NCBI GenBank assembly: GCA_002320595.1 | Contig: DCKB01000029.1 | Span: 1 to 36,356, forward strand | Direction: 5' to 3' | Origin: Christensenella sp. UBA1685 | GTDB lineage: Bacteria; Bacillota; Clostridia; Christensenellales; CAG-138 | DNA length: 36,356 nucleotides | In this document: piece after piece, positions 32,902 to 36,356 of the stretch | Position numbering within the stretch: the stretch's first letter is position 1 | Layout of the letters: each line of letters opens with the position of its first letter | The notes under the pieces: model-generated | The model's database searches: none | Seen by the model: the letters and a program-made list of their open reading frames with translations, nothing else | What the model was told of the DNA's origin: nothing | Program-made: the position numbers and the translations under genes

Positions 32902-33904
32902 CGAGGATGGCCTCCCAGTCCGACGGAAGGCCGTCGGTCGTATCGAAGGGCAGGCGGCGCATCCTGTGTGGCAATACCATTTTTGCTGCCGCCAGGATAT
33001 GCGCGCGCGTCACGCCGGCTTCGCCGGCAAACGCCGCCATGGTTGCCGCCGTTTTAAGCAGCGTGATGTCTGCCCGGTGGCCGTCTACATGCAGCGCGGC
33101 GCCAATTTTCGCTGCATCGCAATAGCGTGCTTCCTCGATTTCTACGGATGGTAGCATCCCCTGTGCGCGCCGGATGCGCTCCTTGAGCGCAGCTTCCTCG
33201 TTGCTCCAGCGGCGGGAAAACTCCGCCGGGTCACGCTCAAAGTCCATCCTACGGCGGATCAGCTCGCTGCGCTTATCGATTCCCTGCTCCCCGCGGATCT
33301 CCACTACAAGGCCAAAGCGGTCAAGCAGTTGCGGGCGCAAATCTCCTTCCTCCGGGTTCATCGTCCCCACGAGCACAAAGCGCGCCGGATGGCTGTAGGA
33401 TACGCCTTCGCGCTCAACGGTGTTTACGCCCATGGCGGCGGAATCCAGCAAAACATCCACAATATGGTCATCGAGCAAGTTAATTTCATCTACATACAGG
33501 ATATTGCCGTTCGCCTCCGCCAGAATGCCGGGTTCAAACACCTTTTCTCCTTTTTTAATTGCACGTTCCATGTTGAGCGCGCCCACCACGCGGTCTTCCG
33601 TAGCGCTGATGGGAAGTTCAACAACACGCCGTGTATAACGCTCTGTTTCCGGATTCTTTTTCGACGCACAGTCCGCGCACAGCGGCGGCATGCCGGGCCT
33701 GCAATGGAACGGGCAGCCGCGGACAACCGCAACCTCATCGAGCAAGCCGCAAAGGCCGCGCACGGCGGTGGATTTCGCCGTCCCCTTCTCGCCGCGGATG
33801 AGCACGCCGCCCAGCGCCGGGTTAACGAGGTTAAGAATCAACGCCAGCTTCATCTCCTCTTGCCCGACGATGGCGGTGAATGGATAAATCGTTTTCTCCT
33901 GCAT
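32894..33904 (-). CDS. ChlI/BchI-like chelatase AAA+ ATPase
   Basis: 336-residue AAA+ protein from the ATG at 33904 (AAAGGAG site); a longer frame to 33997 runs back into the FecE-like gene and is not needed. It begins YPFTAIVGQEEMKLALILNL, with Walker A GEKGTAKST, Walker B ILYVDEINLLDDHI and GTMNPEEGDLRPQLLDRFGL. Between strands there is a cysteine group GCPFHCRPGMPPLCADC (C-x3-C-x8-C-x2-C), which could bind a metal or cluster and is known in some chelatase ATPases. It starts one base after the stop of the FecE-like gene. Together with the ChlI-ChlD fusion it would form the motor for one or both CobN-like subunits. Confidence 0.94.
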   Translation of the reverse strand: MQEKTIYPFTAIVGQEEMKLALILNLVNPALGGVLIRGEKGTAKSTAVRGLCGLLDEVAVVRGCPFHCRPGMPPLCADCASKKNPETERYTRRVVELPISATEDRVVGALNMERAIKKGEKVFEPGILAEANGNILYVDEINLLDDHIVDVLLDSAAMGVNTVEREGVSYSHPARFVLVGTMNPEEGDLRPQLLDRFGLVVEIRGEQGIDKRSELIRRRMDFERDPAEFSRRWSNEEAALKERIRRAQGMLPSVEIEEARYCDAAKIGAALHVDGHRADITLLKTAATMAAFAGEAGVTRAHILAAAKMVLPHRMRRLPFDTTDGLPSDWEAILDA

Positions 33905-33905
33905 A

Positions 33906-35054
33906 TCAGTTCTCCTTTTGTATTCCATTGGGTACCGCATCAATATTCTCAAATGCTTCCGCACCCGTAATGACTCGCTTGCCCTCAGTTCTTGCATATT
34001 GAATCAGTTCACGGCTTCGCCTGTTTTGTTCTCCAACGGGCGTTCCTGCATCGACCACGCAGCGCGCGCGGTCAATCCACCGCTTTGCTTCGTTGAGTTC
34101 CCGCTCGCCAAACGTCCCGAAAGCGGGGGCGACGGTCACATGCGCCGCAAGCGCGGATGCAACTTGAAGATCCACATCGTTTTCAAACAGAACACCCGTT
34201 GAGAATGCGCGTTTGCTCTTTTGCAGCAGCCGGTAGATCGGAATGCCTTTTCCAGCGCCCGCAAGCACAAAAATTTCCGGTTCCCCTTCCGGCGCCATAA
34301 GCTCCACGCTGCCGAACAACGTGTTGAACGAACCGCTTTCGAGCTCGTAAAGTTCCTTTACCCGTTCGCCGGTGAATACCTGCTCCGGCGTGCCAAACAG
34401 CCTGATCCTGTCCCCTTTTACACAGATAATCTGGTCGGATATCTTCGCCGCAAGGTCGATCTCATGCAGCGACATTACCACTGCAACATTCTTCTCTCTC
34501 GCCATCTTGCGTAAAATATCGAGCAACTCAATTTTATGGCGAATGTCCAGGTACGAAGTCGGTTCGTCCAGCACAATAATCTCGGGTTGCTGGCAGATTG
34601 CGCGCGCAAGCATAATGCGTTGGCGCTGTCCATCGCTGATATCTGTAAACGGGCGCTCCGCGAGTTCTTCCGCCCGCACCATATGCAGCGATTCTTCCAC
34701 CACCTGCCTATCACCCGGCGTAAGGGAGCCAAAATGGTTTGTATAGGGATACCGCCCCATCGCCACTACCTGCTCGCAGGTCATCAACTCCGGATCAATG
34801 CGTTCAGTGAGCATGACGGAAAGCCTCTTTGCGAGTTCCTTGTTGCTCCATTTCGATATATTGTCGTTTTCTATCGTCACCACGCCGGCGATCTTTTCCA
34901 GGTGCTTGGTGATGGTTTTCAGAATTGTTGATTTTCCCGAGCCGTTCGGGCCGATCAGCGTCAAAATCCTTCCCTTTTCTATGGAAAGATTTATTTTTTC
35001 AATGAGCGGCCTGCCGCCATACCCAACGGAAAGATCATGTGTTTCAAAATACAT
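33906..35054 (-). CDS. FecE/BtuD-type ABC importer ATPase with C-terminal extension
   Basis: ATPase of the iron-siderophore / haem / cobalamin importer family, 382 residues. Walker A is GPNGSGKST, the signature ISDGQRQRIMLARAI, Walker B IIVLDEPTSYLDI, followed by SLHEIDLA. Normal members end near residue 260; this one continues with about 120 residues (IFVLAGAGKGIPIYRLLQ, GVLFENDVDLQVASALAA, WIDRARCVVDAGTPVGEQN) that look like a separate alpha/beta domain. Similar long versions occur among archaeal and clostridial cobalamin- or iron-type importers; a regulatory or ligand-sensing role is possible. The gene is 13 bases after the FecCD permease and one base before the ChlI gene. Confidence 0.93.
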   Translation of the reverse strand: MYFETHDLSVGYGGRPLIEKINLSIEKGRILTLIGPNGSGKSTILKTITKHLEKIAGVVTIENDNISKWSNKELAKRLSVMLTERIDPELMTCEQVVAMGRYPYTNHFGSLTPGDRQVVEESLHMVRAEELAERPFTDISDGQRQRIMLARAICQQPEIIVLDEPTSYLDIRHKIELLDILRKMAREKNVAVVMSLHEIDLAAKISDQIICVKGDRIRLFGTPEQVFTGERVKELYELESGSFNTLFGSVELMAPEGEPEIFVLAGAGKGIPIYRLLQKSKRAFSTGVLFENDVDLQVASALAAHVTVAPAFGTFGERELNEAKRWIDRARCVVDAGTPVGEQNRRSRELIQYARTEGKRVITGAEAFENIDAVPNGIQKEN

Positions 35055-35067
35055 GTCTCATCCTCCT

Positions 35068-36099
35068 TCACTGCTGCCGTTTGCGGCGCTTGATCATCAG
35101 GCTGATGACAACCGGCGCACCAAAAAGCGACGTAACGGTGCCGATTGCAAGCTCTGTCGGCGCAAATGCCGTGCGGGCGATCAGGTCGCAGAACATGCAG
35201 AACACGGCTCCGCACAAGAACGCAGTCGGAATGATGATGACGGGCTTTGAGGTTTTCATCAGGATCTTCGCAATTTGTGGTACGGCAATGCCCACAAAAG
35301 AAATCGGCCCGGCAAATGCCGTTACGCATGCGGAAAGGATGCTGGAAAGCACGATGAGCGCCATGCGGAACATGCGGATATTGATGCCCATACTCTTTGC
35401 ATATCCCTCGCCAAGCTGATACGCATCCATTGGCTTTGATATAAGCATCGACAGCACGAGGGCCGTACCCACGACAACGCAGATGATTCCAAGCGTATCC
35501 CATGCTGCACCGGAAAAGCTTCCCATGGACCAGGAGGTCAAATTCGCAATGTCGCTGTCCTTGGCAAACGCAATGCAGAAATCGGTAACTGCAGAACAGA
35601 TATAGCCAATCATAATTCCAATCACAAGCAGCATGGACATGTTCTTCGCCCGGTGTGAAAACAGCAGAACAAACCCCATGATGATGAGCGACCCAACGAA
35701 TGCTGAAAGCACCATGAAATATGGCGGAATGCTGCCATAAGAACCCACAACAAAAATGATAACAAATCCAACGCACATTTTTGCGCCGGAGGAAATACCC
35801 AGCACAAACGGGCCTGCGATAGGGTTGCGGAAAAAGGTTTGAAGCAGAAAGCCGGAAACGGCGAGCGCTCCGCCAAGCACAGCCGCTGTCAGAAGGCGCG
35901 GCAGACGGATGCTCCAGACGATCTTGCTGTCCACGCTGCCTTCCTCAATGCGCTGGAAAATAATTTTAAATATTTTGACCGCAGGTATGTTGACCGTGCC
36001 CGTGTTTACATTCATCACAATTCCCACGCCAATGAGCACGATCAGCGCAAGGAATACGATTTGATACCTCAGTTGAGCGATTATTTTTCCTTTATTCAT
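35068..36099 (-). CDS. FecCD-type ABC importer permease
   Basis: Membrane permease of the siderophore / haem / cobalamin importer family, 343 residues with about ten helices. Landmarks are GALAVSGFLLQTFFRNPIAGPFVLGISSGA, SWSMGSFSGAAWDT, GEGYAKSMGINIRMFRM and GPISFVGIAVPQIAK. I chose the ATG at 36099, with GGAAGGAG eight bases upstream, because it gives the usual length. An in-frame ATG at 36204 with an AAAGGG site would add 35 residues including a hydrophobic stretch and two cysteines. It is the first gene of the chelatase operon visible here. No substrate-binding protein gene is next to it within the window, so that component lies beyond the edge or elsewhere. Confidence 0.94.
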   Translation of the reverse strand: MNKGKIIAQLRYQIVFLALIVLIGVGIVMNVNTGTVNIPAVKIFKIIFQRIEEGSVDSKIVWSIRLPRLLTAAVLGGALAVSGFLLQTFFRNPIAGPFVLGISSGAKMCVGFVIIFVVGSYGSIPPYFMVLSAFVGSLIIMGFVLLFSHRAKNMSMLLVIGIMIGYICSAVTDFCIAFAKDSDIANLTSWSMGSFSGAAWDTLGIICVVVGTALVLSMLISKPMDAYQLGEGYAKSMGINIRMFRMALIVLSSILSACVTAFAGPISFVGIAVPQIAKILMKTSKPVIIIPTAFLCGAVFCMFCDLIARTAFAPTELAIGTVTSLFGAPVVISLMIKRRKRQQ

Positions 36100-36356
36100 T
36101 GCCTGCACTCCTTCCGGGGGGCGGCAGATGTCTCGGCAAGGCTCAGCAAGCGCCATCAGGGGCGCAAGCAGAAACGCTGTAATTTTGTAGATTCTTGCTT
36201 TCATGATTCATTCCCTTTCTGTCCGCATCTGTGGAAACGCATTTGTTTGTCAACCACATCCGGCGCATGGTTTCAGAGGCAGGCATATACGCCATTCGGT
36301 GCTGGGAATGTTTACGCAGTGAATAGATTTTGCAATAAAAAACGACAGAGGATAAA
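36100..36356 (-). other. Upstream region of the chelatase operon
   Basis: No convincing gene is seen. An in-frame extension of the permease could begin at 36204 (a possible 35-residue leader). A leftward TTGACA at 36248-36253 lacks a good -10 box. At the window edge the leftward strand reads CCTCTGTCG followed by TTTTTT, which could be the 3' half of a terminator for a gene outside the window. I do not see the B12-box consensus of a cobalamin riboswitch. Confidence 0.4.

Noticed and set aside
33905..33997. N-terminal extension of the ChlI-like gene
   Set aside because: It runs back into the FecE-like gene, lacks a ribosome site, and the family N-terminus begins at the ATG at 33904.
36205..36356. 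Cobalamin riboswitch before the chelatase operon
   Set aside because: The B12-box consensus and the expected long folded leader are not visible in the 150 bases present; a riboswitch further upstream cannot be excluded.

Overview
The window looks like chromosomal DNA of a strictly anaerobic Clostridia-type Firmicute, possibly gut-associated. I infer this from strong AGGAGG-type ribosome sites, sigma-A-like promoters, a superoxide reductase, YitT, LytR-CpsA-Psr (LCP) and phosphodiester-glycosidase genes, and G/C-ended codons. Species cannot be told from the sequence. I saw no rRNA, tRNA, CRISPR array, insertion sequence or phage gene, and no gene-free stretch longer than 300 bases.

Region 1 (1-14,330) reads as one catabolic island. 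Leftward genes encode an aldo/keto reductase, a class V aminotransferase, an aldolase resembling 4-hydroxy-2-oxoglutarate aldolase, a LysR regulator, a MarR regulator and an RraA-family protein. Rightward, a strong promoter drives a five-gene Dpp/Opp-type ABC importer, a creatininase-family hydrolase and two tandem nitrilase-superfamily amidases, closed by a strong terminator. The likely job is import of a small peptide- or amide-like compound, amide hydrolysis, aldol cleavage of a hydroxy-oxo-acid to glyoxylate and pyruvate, and transamination of the glyoxylate. Candidate operators (5-N5-5 palindromes that also fit the LysR T-N11-A rule) lie at the promoters.

Region 2 (14,340-20,650) holds unrelated housekeeping and surface genes: a YitT membrane protein, the C-terminal half of an EamA transporter (a remnant), a desulfoferrodoxin with a near-consensus promoter, a von Willebrand A protein broken by a one-base frameshift, and a two-gene unit of an LCP-like protein and a phosphodiester glycosidase with a Thr-Pro repeat.

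Region 3 (20,650-36,356) is the most unusual part: ten leftward genes packed with 1-26 base overlaps or gaps of at most 13 bases. In order of transcription they are a FecCD-type permease, a FecE-type ATPase with an extra C-terminal domain, a ChlI-type AAA+ ATPase, a ChlI-ChlD fusion with a vWA domain, a CobN/ChlH-like chelatase large subunit, a SPASM-type radical SAM enzyme, a second CobN/ChlH-like large subunit, an ABC exporter (ATPase and permease) and a CbiK-type sirohydrochlorin chelatase. Import, two class I chelatase subunits, their motor proteins, a radical SAM enzyme, a class II chelatase and an exporter in one transcript suggest a dedicated metallo-tetrapyrrole (or metallophore) handling pathway. 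Its substrate and direction (metal insertion or removal) cannot be read from sequence alone.
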